Assembly (NCBI GenBank): GCA_023897205.1
Contig: JAHWDD010000016.1
Location: forward strand, 496,001 to 560,000
Reading direction: 5' to 3'
DNA: 64,000 nucleotides
Origin: Exophiala sp. HKRS030
Lineage: Eukaryota; Ascomycota; Eurotiomycetes; Chaetothyriales; Herpotrichiellaceae
Numbering within the stretch: the stretch's first letter is position 1; each line of letters begins with the position of its first letter. Positions 45,473-57,872 of this stretch are shown here, piece after piece. A model generated the notes under the pieces. That model was given only the letters and a program-made list of their open reading frames with translations, had not been told where the DNA came from and searched no databases. The translations under genes and the position numbers were made by a program.

Positions 45473-47582
45473 TTTCACCTGCTAATTATGGCATGCATGC
45501 TGTCAACTGATGCGGGTCTCGTCAAATGGGAGCAGACTCTTGCGCGCGCCTCTCAGAAGGACGACCCTGCAAATAGCAATACGAAAAGATACTGCACAAG
45601 CGAGGTGACGACTGCGTTACGACTGGTACGCCATTTAAGCTCTCGGTATCTATAGCCTTGTCCCTGCAGCAGCTTCAAGCAAGACGCTCAAGTGGAATAT
45701 ATCTGTTCCGATTAGCAACAGTAAATTAATCTATCTTGCTTCTGTTTCTGGGTATGTGGACTAGGAGGAACCCTAAGATCCACTCAACTTTAAATCCATG
45801 ACCCGTCCGTTATGAGAAGCGCGGCACGATCCGACCTAAAACCCAGATGTAGTCGTCTTTGCACATTTCGTGTATCGGCGACAGCATTTTCCATGCGTTT
45901 TGATGCCTTCCAATGGCGATCTGCTTCCAGAATCATGTCGAACCGTTTATGGAGACTTGGATTGCGGCCTCAGGCAGTGAGTATTCTGTTTGAGGCTCGC
46001 AATGGGTCCCTCGACCAATCTCCTAGGGTTACCGTCCTTGATCTTCGTGTTCTCTTGCCAGTTCCACTTTCAATCATCCTGCCTCCTTTATTGCATGTGG
46101 GATTCCTCTCGGCAGCAGCGAATTACACCCAGATAATCCCAGAATCCACCATCACATGATCTATTGAGCATGCATGTCAAGTATCTGCCGTGTGCAGACA
46201 AATCGTACAAAATCTACGCTCGTTTCCGACGGAAGGGCCGGTGGGCAGGAAACAGCTAAGTCTCTGCGAGGTGGTTGGACGATAAACCCGACCCTGTAAG
46301 ACTCGAGGACTGAGTAAGCTGAAGCGAACCACTCAACCACACTTGCCCAGAGGATGGGATGCAAGAGGAGGTAGTGTGTGCAAAGCCTCCTGGTGGATTC
46401 GTGGCGTTGAAGTTTTGCATGGCACCACACAGTCTTCCGCGCGAAGAGTATCATGCAGAGACTGCTCTGTCAACGCCGGGATATGATAGGAAGCTCCGAA
46501 TTCGGCCGGCTAGTACAAAGAAGCTCCTCGATAGGTATTTACATGGATACCCCCTGTCAGTAACGTCCGTTCTCCGTACTGCGAGCATGACCTTGGAGGA
46601 TCGAACTGGTGAAATGTAGCGACGGATGATTAGGGAGCTCTGGGTCAGACCAGCGCATGGCACAGAAGCCCTCCTCCACCCCAAGCGACCACCGGCTCCA
46701 GATACCCAGATCTCGTTCCCTTGTCCAAGGGCTTGCAACGGTGACGAGGTGATAGACACTGTGAGCCACTGTGCAAGTTGATGTCTGCGTGTAGAACACA
46801 TGCAAGAATTACCACTGTCTCTTCACAACAGCAAGACATCAACCACTGCGGCATTTCTATCACAAATCGATCATGCATCAATGCCGATTGAAATCTTATA
46901 AGGTGTGCAGTTGGCAACGCCAGGGAATAACTGGCACCAACGCAGAGGAAGGACAGAGCGAGTGTCTTGCTGCACGATAAGCCTCCGTGCTCGAAAAAAC
47001 TGCAGCCTTGGACAAATCAACACCTCGCAACGGATCAGCAACTGCCATCCATGCACAGATGAAGAAACAGCATCATGCAGATCGATCGGCATTAAGCAAA
47101 ATGAAACTCCGCGAATTTTGGAGATTCCCCAGCGTTATGCAGAGGAAGACGCCAATCTGCAACCAATGGGCTCCCGACAATTCGGGATAAGAACAACAGT
47201 ATTCGGCGTAACCGGCCTCAAGGTGCCAGAAGCGAGGACAACAGAGCCGCATCACAACCCTTCCAGGTCCGCTGCCAACGTTGAGTCGAGTCAGGCCAAG
47301 AAATCTCCTTCACACGAGCACTCGAGAAAGCAGACACGAATGGCCCTGTGCATACCTAGCAAGACCTTCCCACTCCGAAGTTTATTGAGGGTCGGGCATG
47401 ATTCTTCGCACACTTGCATGTGCATTGTTACACAGACGTGGGATGCGCTGACACCTGGCAAGCGGTCGTCTGTCTGACACTGGGGCAATGCATCAGGATA
47501 ACCCACCCCAGGCAGTGGACTGTGTTTCATTGGTGACAGAGACAAGTTGTCAACTTTCGCCGGCGCTTATAAGTCATAATAT

Positions 47583-47605
47583 CCCCCTTCCCCCGCGCCC
47601 ACCCC
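47583..47605 (-). promoter_or_regulatory. C-rich i-motif / minus-strand G-quadruplex motif
   Basis: Plus strand shows C5-N2-C5-N3-C3-N1-C4, which gives four G runs with short loops on the minus strand. It lies in a gene-poor stretch with no adjacent gene, so a role is not evident. Confidence 0.45.
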
Positions 47606-47941
47606 TCTCTCACGTGGACTGGGGGTTGGGTTCCCTGTCACGGTTTGGAGCTGGCACGGAGTAGGTGGTAGATGAAAGAAATCCAGCGTAATTCCCCCTG
47701 TATCTTACTCATTGAAATATGCAGATCGCCAGCGATCGGTCGTGTTTTTCGTATTTTGTTTGTCGTAACGCTGGCTTAATTATCAGCTCCTTCCAGATTT
47801 GGGAGCCCCAATCAAGCATATTGGCACTTTCCAAATTTTTGTCCGCAATGCGAACAAATACCACGTGGCATTACATTGAGCGATCGTCCTTACATGTACT
47901 CCGTCGCTGGTGGCGTGACGACTACTTAACTAATTAATTAA

Positions 47942-48355
47942 CTAGTTGGTTAGTTCAAAAAGCCTAAAGGGGACAGGCAGGTCTGTATCACGGTTCACTA
48001 TCTCTGGTGAAGACGCTTTAAGGTGGTGAAAGAGGGACGGCGCGAGCGGCTGGCGCAATGGTACTTCATCAGCGCTCGCGAGCCGCCTAATTAGGATAGC
48101 ACTGGGTTCGGTCTTAGCCTTCGGTCCGTGCGTTGAGGTCGTCTGCTCAAGGTAGGCCAAGGAGGTGTCTTGGAGGGCGTCGAAAGCGTGCATGACGATG
48201 ACCCGGCAGTTTTGGGGGTTGCGGCTGATGACTTAGTTGAGTCTACTAACTTCTTACGTATGCAGGGTCTGGATAGGTCGGTCGGCAGGTCGGCGGGTCG
48301 TAGTGACAACTGCTACCCAAGGTTGCGCATTGTCCTTTTCCGGGTAGGCTAAGTA
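47942..48355 (-). other. possible relic of a mobile or coding element
   Basis: A block that reads more GC-rich than its flanks, with overlapping minus-strand frames in two phases (FDALQDTSLAYLEQTTST in one, TLSTPSKTPPWPTLSRRPQR in the other). It is bordered by an AT-rich palindromic stretch (TTAATTAA, AACTAGTT) at about 47928-47950. I cannot identify the element. No complete terminal repeat or catalytic motif is visible. Confidence 0.3.
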
Positions 48356-49086
48356 GTTCATACCCACGTGGAATACGGGATGCCCTGGGTTCTGGTTACA
48401 CTTTCCTGTGAACATCTCTACGGCCTTGCATCAGTGCGCGTATCTTGGATTAGAGGTCGTTCGATACTATCGCGCACACCTGAGGGCAAGGACGGACCTG
48501 GCTATCACAAGACTTCTTGGTTACGCCACCTTGGGTCGATTGTCAGATGGTTTTGGAATACAGCATGCATCGAAATGTCTCCATTGGATTGCACATTGAA
48601 CAAGTCATGCCTATATCCTGCTTGAAGACTGTAGTATGTAGAACGAGAGTACAGAGAATCGATGATGTATATGAGCAAATGCCACGAAAGCAGTGCAGTC
48701 GGCAAGGATGTCAATCTTGTAGTGCAAAATCAAACAGTAATTGGCCATTGAGGCAGCAAACGTATAACATGAGGAGATTTGACTTCAAGCCTGAATACCA
48801 CAGAACAGTATAAGTGACATCCAAGGTTCAGGCGCCATCATGATGCTGTCGAGGTGACTCATGATAGAACAAGGATGACACCAAAGCAAGAAATTTGAGA
48901 TGAAACCAACGTTGCCCTTGTCATCATGGCGAAACACGAAAGAATGCGAGCACTTTCACCTGACAGCACCCCAGAAAACTTCTTTTCAATGCCTTCGCTT
49001 GAACTGAGTCTTCATTCGTCGAGGGCTGAACAACTCGACTATTCCGGAACATGACACGAATGGCGTAGATGTGCATTCATAGAGAC

Positions 49087-49906
49087 TCAGCTGAAGATTC
49101 CCCCATAAACCCCGTCTTCCCAATCTTTGAGGTTTTTCCTGTCAACAGCTAAAGGATCATATCCGATTTCAACCATCACACCGTGAAATCTACGCACTGT
49201 TTTTAATAGTCAGCTAGCTTGTACAATCTTTGTAGCTTGCTAAAAGTGGCTTACTGTCGCACAAATGCCCTTTATATGGAGAATAGCTGGTCGAATCATC
49301 ACGAGGTCGAAAAGTCTCATCGATCGCTGCAAGAGCATAGTCCAGGCTTGTCGTGCTGACAATTAGACCAATGAGTATATCTAGATCCCCGGCCAAAGTA
49401 CAGCGTGGCTCTTTTAGTGGTGCAAGACACGTCGCTGGAAGAAGCTTGTTCCAGAATGTTGGAGGCCCGGCATAATGTAAATCATGCCCGTCACCACTAT
49501 GTCCGATCAATTCGACAGGTCCATGTTCTCTGTTTTGGGAAGAATTGAAACTGAGACGCTTCCAGACGTCGGAACTATTCTCGTACTTTGCTTCATCAAA
49601 ACAGTTCAAGGGGAAATGCAGGTATGCATGTCTGTCTGGGGCCCAGAACATTGTGCTAGTGCGATATCTTCGAGATCGATTCCGTTCGTCTTGCGTAGTG
49701 GGTCTCAGACGGTTATACTGTCCATACCCGTATTGAGGCTGTCCTGGGTCCCATACCCACCAGCCGGTTGAGCCCAGATTGTGAAAGTAACGAGAATGAC
49801 TGGGAGGCTCCCAATAGCCTTGGTTCCTCAATCTTGGTTCCGCAGGGTCTTGAGTAGCTGCGATACGTGAGACTTGAAGGAGAAAGGGAAAGGACCGGGC
49901 CATCAT
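49087..49906 (-). CDS. orphan two-exon hypothetical protein
   Basis: I do not recognise this gene. Two exons, 49906-49255 and 49196-49087, with a 58-nt intron (GTAAGC..AACAG), sum to exactly 254 codons including the stop. Splicing joins KGHLCD to MRRFHGVMVEIGYDPLAVDR and ends DWEDGVYGGIFS. The protein of 253 residues has a short hydrophobic start (MMARSFPFLLQVSRIAA) that might be a weak signal peptide. It also has an aromatic-rich patch (GSTGWWVWDPGQPQYGYGQY) and HLHFPLNCF-like segments near ARDRHAYLHFPLN. It sits alone between two gene-poor stretches. An accessory or lineage-specific role is inference. Confidence 0.6.
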
Positions 49907-52377
49907 GGCAGACTGAAAATATTAGCAAGTCCTGCAAGCTCAAATTATTATCATAACTTAAGAGGAGAGAATGATAACGGCGCTCGTGACTTGATATCTA
50001 AAGTCTAGATGCTTGAACTTTGACAAAATGTACAAGATGGCCTGCGGCCGCAAATCCAAGAAATCGTGAGACAGGTAATTACCAAGTCAAGATTTAGCGC
50101 AAGTCGAGCCGAAGATGTTACAATTGGCTGAACATTAGAGGATTATCGCAAGAGATTCGGCGCCTCCGTTGGTGTCGACAAATGAAGGGTCAACAACCCA
50201 GATTAGCGCCTATGCCGTGTGCACCGACAACGCAAGCGGACAGGCTCCTTTGAAACCGGTGTCCCTTTGCACTGCTGGTAGGGCCGTTCGAACAGACCTC
50301 CTCGTCAATGTGCTCCTATCAGCCATGGGTCTCTGCTCCATGGTAAACCATTTGGCCTCTGCAATTCCAAGAACGATATCAGTAGTAACCATCGGACGTT
50401 GAGGAGCGCAGATGGCCCGGAGGAGCTTAGTGAGCAATGATGCAATTGAAAATTGGAATGACAGGCAGGCCTGGTAACAGCAAGAGACGCTGGCATGGTG
50501 TCCGCTTTGTTGGTGGGAAGGGCTATCCAAACGAACCATCACGACTTGGGCCAATGAGCAGCTGGTGTGGCTTCGACAAATCCGAAGCGGGCAAAGAAGC
50601 ACACACAAGATTCAACGCCGGATAATTCCGAGGATGAGGCTCTGCGGTAAACATCGGCGTTCTTCACCTTCACCACTTAGATGCCCATTCGCGGAGTAGT
50701 TGACAAGTTGTGCTGGCTTGTGTTGTCGAGACTGTGTCCCATTGAGTCGATGTTAGCGAACCAATCAGCGCACGCACTCGTGCTGCCGAGACGCATGATT
50801 GTTCTGCTCTCGCTGTGGTAAATCAGACATTGCAGAAGAAGTTGTTAAGTCTTAACACATCTGATGTGTCTGCACACTTTCGAGGAATATGAGCTCCTCT
50901 TTATAATTGAAGTGACAAGCGTTTGGGGCGTGCGCTGCGCCACAGCTGATTCGACTTGCACCTCGTTGTTCACTAGTTAGTTGCCTTGTCCAAGTGTGCT
51001 GGCCCGCACTAACCTCCGGCGGTTGCCTTGTTTGCCTTCTCGCACTGCAGGGTGCTAGGTGGGTGGAAATTTCGATCCTCTACTGTCGAAATTTGGTTTC
51101 GGAACCAAGGATTGAATCCGAATGGTCGATGGAATGCAATGGACTCTCCACAGCATGTCAGTACCTGCAGGGCAAGGAAAGTGAGCAATGGCGGTGTTAC
51201 TCATCAGAAAATCTCGAGTGAAGACAAATGCGTCAGTATGCTCGTCGACAACGGGCGTTACTTTTTTGAATCAGTCAAAGTGTCGAATACCTGTGGCAAA
51301 AACACATTATAATGCAAGGCAACGAGCGTGCACGAAGGATGCCAGACCCCAAGTCCAGTTCCTTGCGCCAAAGAGACAGCTTGGATACAGGTCATATTTC
51401 CTAGGGAGCCCTATTCGAGATGTCGACTTTGGTCAGTCAACATGTCGGCCAGGTACCGAGGGCATTGTCCTCAATTGTGTGCAAAACATATCCCAGCTCC
51501 GATATATATGGCCTTTATAGTCAGACATGGAGGAACAATCGAGTATAAGTACGGATGGACCCCGGTCTTGAACTACCGAGCAATGCAGCTCGACCAAGCG
51601 TCCTGCAACCAGTCATTATATGCAGCAAGTGCCCAACTGAAGTTAGTCCTTTCTGGGAGGGAGATGCATGTCTCAAACATTGGCCCCAGCTTTAGCAACC
51701 CAGAGCAGGCTGCTGGTGAAAATTGACAATGGTCGGATAGATGATGAAGTTCGAGGAGGGAAACTCAACTCAATGCTATCGTGACAAAAGATCGGTTGTC
51801 GTCAGTTATGAATTTTATGAGACTTGACTAGGGACAGAGCATGGGCAGGCGCAACTCGTGCTACTTTGTGCCTTCCCAACGAAAGGGGCAAACTCTAAAC
51901 TTTCCGGGGCAGGCACGACCCACAGCTCGATCACCTGCCGACCAACAACGTCATGTGAGCAATCATGCTTTCTACCTAAATTTGTAGGACTTGCATTTTT
52001 CAGTTTACAGCATACAAATAAAGCAACACGCGCGGGAGGAATGCTAAAAGACAAAAACCTTGATTCAACAAACAGAGCTAGACGCATGCATATGCAATAT
52101 TCAGACTGACTACTGTACATCGTGGTTTCGGGGGGCATCAAGTCTCGTTTATGAAACATCTGTGCAATTTGAGAAGAAAATATCAACAATCGCTATGCGC
52201 CTCAAATGTTCAGACTGAAATTCATCCTCCCCGACCCCTCCTTAGGCCTCCGTTGTGGCATCGATACAAGGTGGATAACAGAAGCCAGGCCAGCAAGCAA
52301 AAATCCTCACGTTATATCGAAAAGTAACGTTGGTCCTTCTCCAGGTCGACGAGAGTTATGTGAGAAATTTGCAACGC
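49907..52377. other. gene-poor region
   Basis: 2.5 kb with short frames only. Those at 50210-50608, 51188-51520 and 51815-52189 have no motif or splice support. No repeat structure is obvious. Confidence 0.45.
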
Positions 52378-54424
52378 TTAGAAAACGTTGACACAGCCCC
52401 AGTATGGCTCAACACCGAACTGACCGGGCTCCTTCCATGGCTCATCCTCGTAGCTCAAGAAGACCACTTGAGCACCAACGGCAGCCTGAATGCCTTTGAG
52501 GGCGATAGCCTGGTTTTCAGGGCTGGGTACTGCAGCGCCATTGGCTTGACCGGAATGAGGCCAGCCAGATTCGAGGACGTAGATGGACTTTCCGGCGAAA
52601 ATGCCGTTAAGCTCATTGATTTGCGCTTGGATGAATCCACCGGCCTTGTCAGCGGAGATCTGAGCGTTGAAGAATGCGTACAAGTTGGCTCCGACAACGT
52701 CAATGACGGCTGAAAGAGGACCCGAGTTCTTGCTGTCGCCCCAAACGGTCAGGGGCTCGGTCGTAGTGACTGGACCGGTGTAGCCCGCGGCCTTGAATGA
52801 CCCTTTGCTGGAAGAGACGAAGCCCGCTAAGTCGGCAGCTGAGGCAATACTGTTGAAGATGACTTCATTACCAACCACAATAAGCTCAACGATATCCCAT
52901 TGAGCCCACTTGACAATGTCGTCAACTTGTGCCTGAGCTGCGCTAAAGCCGGAAGCGTTAATCCAGACACCTAGGATCAACTTAAGGCCATTGTCACGTG
53001 CAGATTTGCCAATGTTCTCCAGAGTGCTGCAATCAGTGCTGTAAACACGAACAGTGGTGAATCCCTTGGCTGCGATGACGGCAAGATCCTTAGCAACGGT
53101 GGCGGCGTCCTTGCACCCACTTTGAGCAGTGTAAGGGGAATAGGTCAAACCCCAAGAGTTGCCATTAGGAGTGATGCCTGGATAGCTACCACCAGTTGGT
53201 ACAGCGACGGCAGAGGAAGAAGAAACAGCAGAGCTGTAAGACCATCCCCAGCTGGGTATGTTGATGTCGTCACAGGCACGATTGGAATGCTGGTGGTTGT
53301 GGTAGTTGTGATAGCGGTCGTGGTAGACAGCCATTCTTCCCAGGTGCTCTGAATTGTCGACGAAGTAGTGGTTGTCACAACAGCAGGGACGCTGGATGTC
53401 GTGGTAGAAGCCCAGTCGGCCCAGACATAGGTTTCAGTGCTACTGACTGCCGCAGGTGTAGTAGTCGTTGTGGTGGTAGATACATCGGCCACGGGACGCC
53501 ACGTGGGAAGACCATATGAGGTAACAATTGATATGGCGCACTGTCCCGCGTCGACTGCCCACGAAGGGCCGAACCATCCAGCAGAAGACCAGCCAGGGAC
53601 AATGGTCGAGGTGATAACACTGACGACAGGTGCAGAGGTCGTCGGCGCCACTGGAGCTGCAGTAGTAGACTCCCAATCACTCCAGCTCAGAGCATCCGTG
53701 CTCGCTACAGGCTGAACATACTTGGTGGTCGTGATGATTGACTGCAGGGTGATTGTAGTTGTTGGCTCAACCCAATCGTCCCAAGCGTGCTCGCCACTAG
53801 AGGTCGTTGCAGGGTCTACGGGCTTGCTGCTTGTCGAAGTGCTCGCAGCCCAGTCGAGCCAGGATCCGTCCAAGCTTGAGGTGCTGGCAGGGTCAACAGG
53901 TTTACTGCTTGTGGTGGTGGTCGACTCCCAATCGAGCCAAGATCCGTCCAGGCTTGAGGTGCTAGCTGGATCAACGGGCTTGCTCGTCGTTGTGGTTGTG
54001 CTCGTAGACTCCCAATCGAGCCAAGATCCGTCGACACTTGATGTTGTTGTAGCAGGATCAACAGGCTTGCTGGAAGTTGTTGTGGATTCCCAGTCGAGCC
54101 AAGCATCATCGATCGTGCTGGTTGTAGTTGCAGCATCAACAGGTTTGCTGGTGGTAGTAGTCGGCTTGGGCCAGCCCCAGCGACTCCGGATGTAGTGGTG
54201 GTTGTGGTCGTGGTAGTAGAGGCTGGTGGCTTGGGCCATCCACCAGTCGTAGTGGTGCTCACGGCGGGATCAACCTCGACAGAAGGGCTGGTCGACTCCC
54301 AGTCGGCCCAGCTATCACGAGCAACATTGGCGTGAAGTTTTGCATGCATGTGCTTGACATGACTGGCTGCGTTGACCGATCCGATGACAGCTGCTCCAGC
54401 AGCGGCGAAAGTAACGGCTTTCAT
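52378..54424 (-). CDS. GH17 cell-wall glucan beta-1,3-glucosidase with repetitive Ser/Thr linker (two frameshifts)
   Basis: Secreted or wall-bound beta-1,3-glucan hydrolase or transglycosylase (Scw/Btl-like). The repaired protein has 682 residues. The signal peptide is MKAVTFAAAGAAVIGSVNA, followed by HVKHMHAKLHANVARDSWA. Then comes a long Ser/Thr linker with tandem repeats built on KPVDPA and DGSWLDWES. The C-terminal 260 residues are the GH17 domain: GLTYSPYT, TVRVYSTDCSTLENI, LKLILGVWINAS, the acid/base Glu in VGNEVIF, the nucleophile Glu in YVLESGWPHSG, and VFLSYEDEPWKEP. The end, GVEPYWGCVNVF, is usual for fungal GH17. Frame breaks lie at C runs 54175-54178 and 53246-53249. One added base at each (both GGGG on the coding strand) restores GGWPKPTTTT and AGGWSYSS. 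No intron is needed. Confidence 0.92.
53780..54150 (-). repeat. tandem coding repeat in GH17 linker
   Basis: Five KPVD-centred units start near 54147, 54068, 53981, 53903 and 53826 (reading leftward), about 77-87 bp apart. Each encodes a variant of SKPVDPAxTSS followed by DGSWLDWES. DNA identity between units is high enough that they look like recent tandem duplications, so copy number may vary between strains. Confidence 0.75.
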
Positions 54425-57400
54425 GATTGTAGAATAGGCTTTTCTTCTCCAAGAATAACAAAGATCCAATTCAATATCCCGATTATTTCCTTTAGTGGTC
54501 CTGGGTTTCCGGCAAGGGTCTTGAAGTTGGCGTGTTGTATAAACGAATGCCCGCGAAAAGAGTGGCGCGGTAGTTGGAAGTGTTGAAGAGGAGAGGGGGG
54601 AGGTTTCGATCGGCGACGCTCACCACGAAGGAACTCAACCGATGGAATAAAGCCTTGCAAAGAAAAAGAGAAAGGGAAAAGAGAGACCGAATTGTGAAGC
54701 GGCAGTGACCTAGGTGCATATACTCCGGGCGGACTACGAAAGGATGACAGGAACGCCAAATTCTGGGGGATCCGCTAATGGGGCACGTTGGAATTGGAAC
54801 AGGGTTCCCACAAGGACGGCGCCAAGGGGAAATGGAAAGCTAGAATTGCACCCAAGATTTCATTTGCAGAAACCAACGTACATGCTACATCTTACGGTCT
54901 TACCAAGGCTCTCTTTCTTTCTCTCTGGGGCACAGGAGCCTTGCATGGCCAGGGTACTGTTCAGGTCTGGATTGGATGGTCGTCTCCTCTGTGCAAGGTA
55001 CGGAGATGCGAAGTAGCTTGAAGTGGCATGGTCGCAGATTTCGCCATTTCTCGTCGTCCAGCAACATTGGTTCTCTTGCAGCAATTCACTGCTAGGCCAT
55101 TGATTTCAAGCATGGGTGACGAGTCTAGGACAATCAAAAGCCAAAGCAAGCGAGTTCGAATTATTTCCTAGTTGCAAGTTATGCAGCAGACCAGATCTGA
55201 ATCTTGACAAGGCTTCACCGCTAATATGTGGTGGCCCAGCGCTCCAAAGTACTGTCCATTGACATGGCTTACTCGTGGTCGTCATGGATCCTTTCATTTC
55301 TGCTTTTACCGACGAACACATTGTTGGTGCGTTAAGGACATCCCGGAAAGCACGACAACCAGTGAACCTGACAGAAGAATGGGATCTCATCTCGCGTGTC
55401 CAACTCTGCAAACCAAGGGGATGCATCATGCCAGGGCTAGGGCATGGATTGGGAGACGGGGAGGGTGAGTGTCTCTGAAACAAGCCACAGAGGGGGAGCG
55501 TCCACGTCTACCCTGGTAAACCTGGGACAAAAAGCCGCAAAGTCTACCAGGGTTTAGGAGGATGCATGCAAGATGAGGTGCTTCTTGTTGCACCGGACCA
55601 GTTCGCAAGCAGTGAAAAGTCCAGGACAGAGACCAATCGCAGCCATCAAGGGGACAGGAGGTCAAGTACCAAGATCAAAATAATAGGTGGATGGGGGGAA
55701 ACCGATGAGACAATTGGTCATTGATGTAAATTTTATGCTAGAAAAAGGGGCGCCCGGAGATATCGTGTGTCCCACCTGATTAGACCCTAAACGGTATAAA
55801 GTGGGTCCGGTGTGGACCTGGAGTGGCACAAAGTGGCATCGATGGAAAGCTTGGTTCGACGCCTTTAAGATTGCAAAGTCTGGCGTGTCCCTCCGTTTTC
55901 CTGCCCCCAAAAGATGACTTTTCGGTGTCCTTACCTTTTATGATTCCCTGTCTAAAATAGTACGTACAAAGTCTCAGCCAGAACCTGAGGCAATGAAGAG
56001 ATCGAGGCACAAAAGCCACGTCTCCTTAGCAATCATAAAGAGCCGCTACTTGGCCGTTACGAGGTTTGACGGATGACTCCGAGACCGCCAAAGGTGCGCC
56101 ATCCGCTTTGCACCAAACCCTCTATGGACACACTTCGTTGGGTGCATACATAGTAGACATGTACAGAGTATGTACTGCTACATCTGGAGTACTACGTACA
56201 CCTGGTAACTAACCCTCTGCCCGAGCAATTCGCCAGCACTCTCACCGTGAGATTGACTTTGACTGTGTACGTGTGTCGTTGCACGAACGGCCACCACAGA
56301 CAAGCAAATTCCCACAATAATTGCTTGGGTGCTGGTGGGCACCTGTCTCCTCCGGTTATAACGGCCACCACCGGCTCATCTCTTGTGTGTTGGCATCTGT
56401 CATACATCTAATTTCCGCTGCCATGCATATCGACAGTGCCTCGTAGCCGGCGTGCAACGTTGATTTGGCCAGCACAATATGCTCCACGTACCGGGTCCCT
56501 CTTGTGTTGGCAATTTGTTTGGCTGCGGTTGTTTGTGCATGACATCGATGATGATGCTGGTGATGCTGGTGATGCATAATTCTAGTCAGACATTTAGCTG
56601 CCGTGACCACTCCGGACGCCCAGGCTCTTCCTCCAAGCCTCATTCGCGCCTCTTGCGCCTCTGATCGGCGTGCATCATACAGCAATACAGAGTACACACC
56701 TGGATCTACCTATGTACATAGATTAATCTACTCCGTATTGTTGTGACCACCGATCAGCAATGGCGCCTAGGATGACTCGCTCAGTCATTCAATCATTTGT
56801 TTGTTTATTATGATGATTGCCTGAGTAAGGATGACCCCTGACGTGGGCAAACGAGCATCATCATAAACGTCTATGTAGAGCAAGCACATTCCCAAACAAT
56901 TTCCCCAGATCCATGCCCCAAGCCGGATCTTCTGGAAATCCAAGAAATGTCAAAGATCGAGGTTACACCGATATAATCTCATGCTAACTTAGCGGAATCG
57001 AGAACCTTTCACCGGGGACATATACAGTACAACCTACATACCATGGACACGGTAACAGAGAAACATAAGTAATGGACCACGTAAGCCTCGTGCACGGTGT
57101 CACGGCAGATACATAGAGTTTGGCCTTTGGAAATCAGGCTGCTTCCATCTCCGTGGTCATGGCCGGTTTGCAATACTTGCGCGACCTGGTTGGCTTCTTC
57201 CTCCTCTTTTCTGGAAGCCTGCACTGACCAGCCGGCCGCGGAATGTTATCCCTGCTGCTTCTGCAAGTATCTCCTAAGTACTCCGTATGTACTGGATGAC
57301 AGCTAGTGTACTAGGTATAGTTCAGAGGTCTACAGACGAGAAATCATTAGTTTCTTTAGTAGATTGCCGCGTCATAGTCCAGTGCAAATAGATTAGGTAG

Positions 57401-57872
57401 ACGGATCCGGCATGATTAGCATTTTTCTCGTCAAGACATTATCTTGGGCTTTAGTATCAACGTGATTACTACCATTCATTATTACTACTACTCGGTATAG
57501 CGTGGTCACTGGTCACGGCTCAGGGGCCAGTAGCAAACTGGACGGGTCTTCGCTGAGAGTGCGTCGGCTTAAGCAAACTTTCGAGAATGATTGCATGGAC
57601 ATCGTCACTTGGGCTAAGGTAGATTGCTTTATTCATTTCCTTTGTTGCCATGCTTTCCAGACTAGGGCCTCCGTTTAAATCTTATAGCGTGTCATCCGCG
57701 ATCTGACACTTCGATTCCAAGCTTTGATGAAATGAGTCAACTTTGGAAGAGCCATTAGCTAGACCCAACTATCTATCGTACACGAATCCGCATTGATCAT
57801 ATCAGTAGGTCCACTCTCGAAGGAGATCGACTACAGACAGTTTCGCCACGATAGCCTTAACATCAGTCAATC
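54425..57872. other. gene-poor region with TACGGAGTA-type motifs
   Basis: 3.4 kb without a supported gene. The first 300 bp are the GH17 promoter. Two perfect copies of the 9-mer TACTCCGTA occur at 56729-56737 and 57279-57287, with diverged copies between. Small GATGAT and GATGCTG tracts lie near 56545-56575. Short frames look random. Confidence 0.45.

Larger units (their letters stand above)
45473..49086. other. gene-poor accessory region
   Basis: 3.6 kb with only short frames of poor composition. The longest, plus-strand 46905-47477, has no recognisable motif. It includes a C-rich tract and a GC-rich patch at 47942-48355, both listed separately. I find no intact transposase. Confidence 0.45.

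Noticed and set aside
46905..47477. Plus-strand 190-residue open frame in the gene-poor region
   Set aside because: Random-looking composition, no hydrophobic core pattern, no motif and no splice support.
45473..57872. Intact transposon or RIP-mutated repeat in the gene-poor stretch
   Set aside because: I see no long terminal repeats, transposase or reverse-transcriptase motifs, and no strong TpA enrichment by eye. Only short relic-like patches are present.
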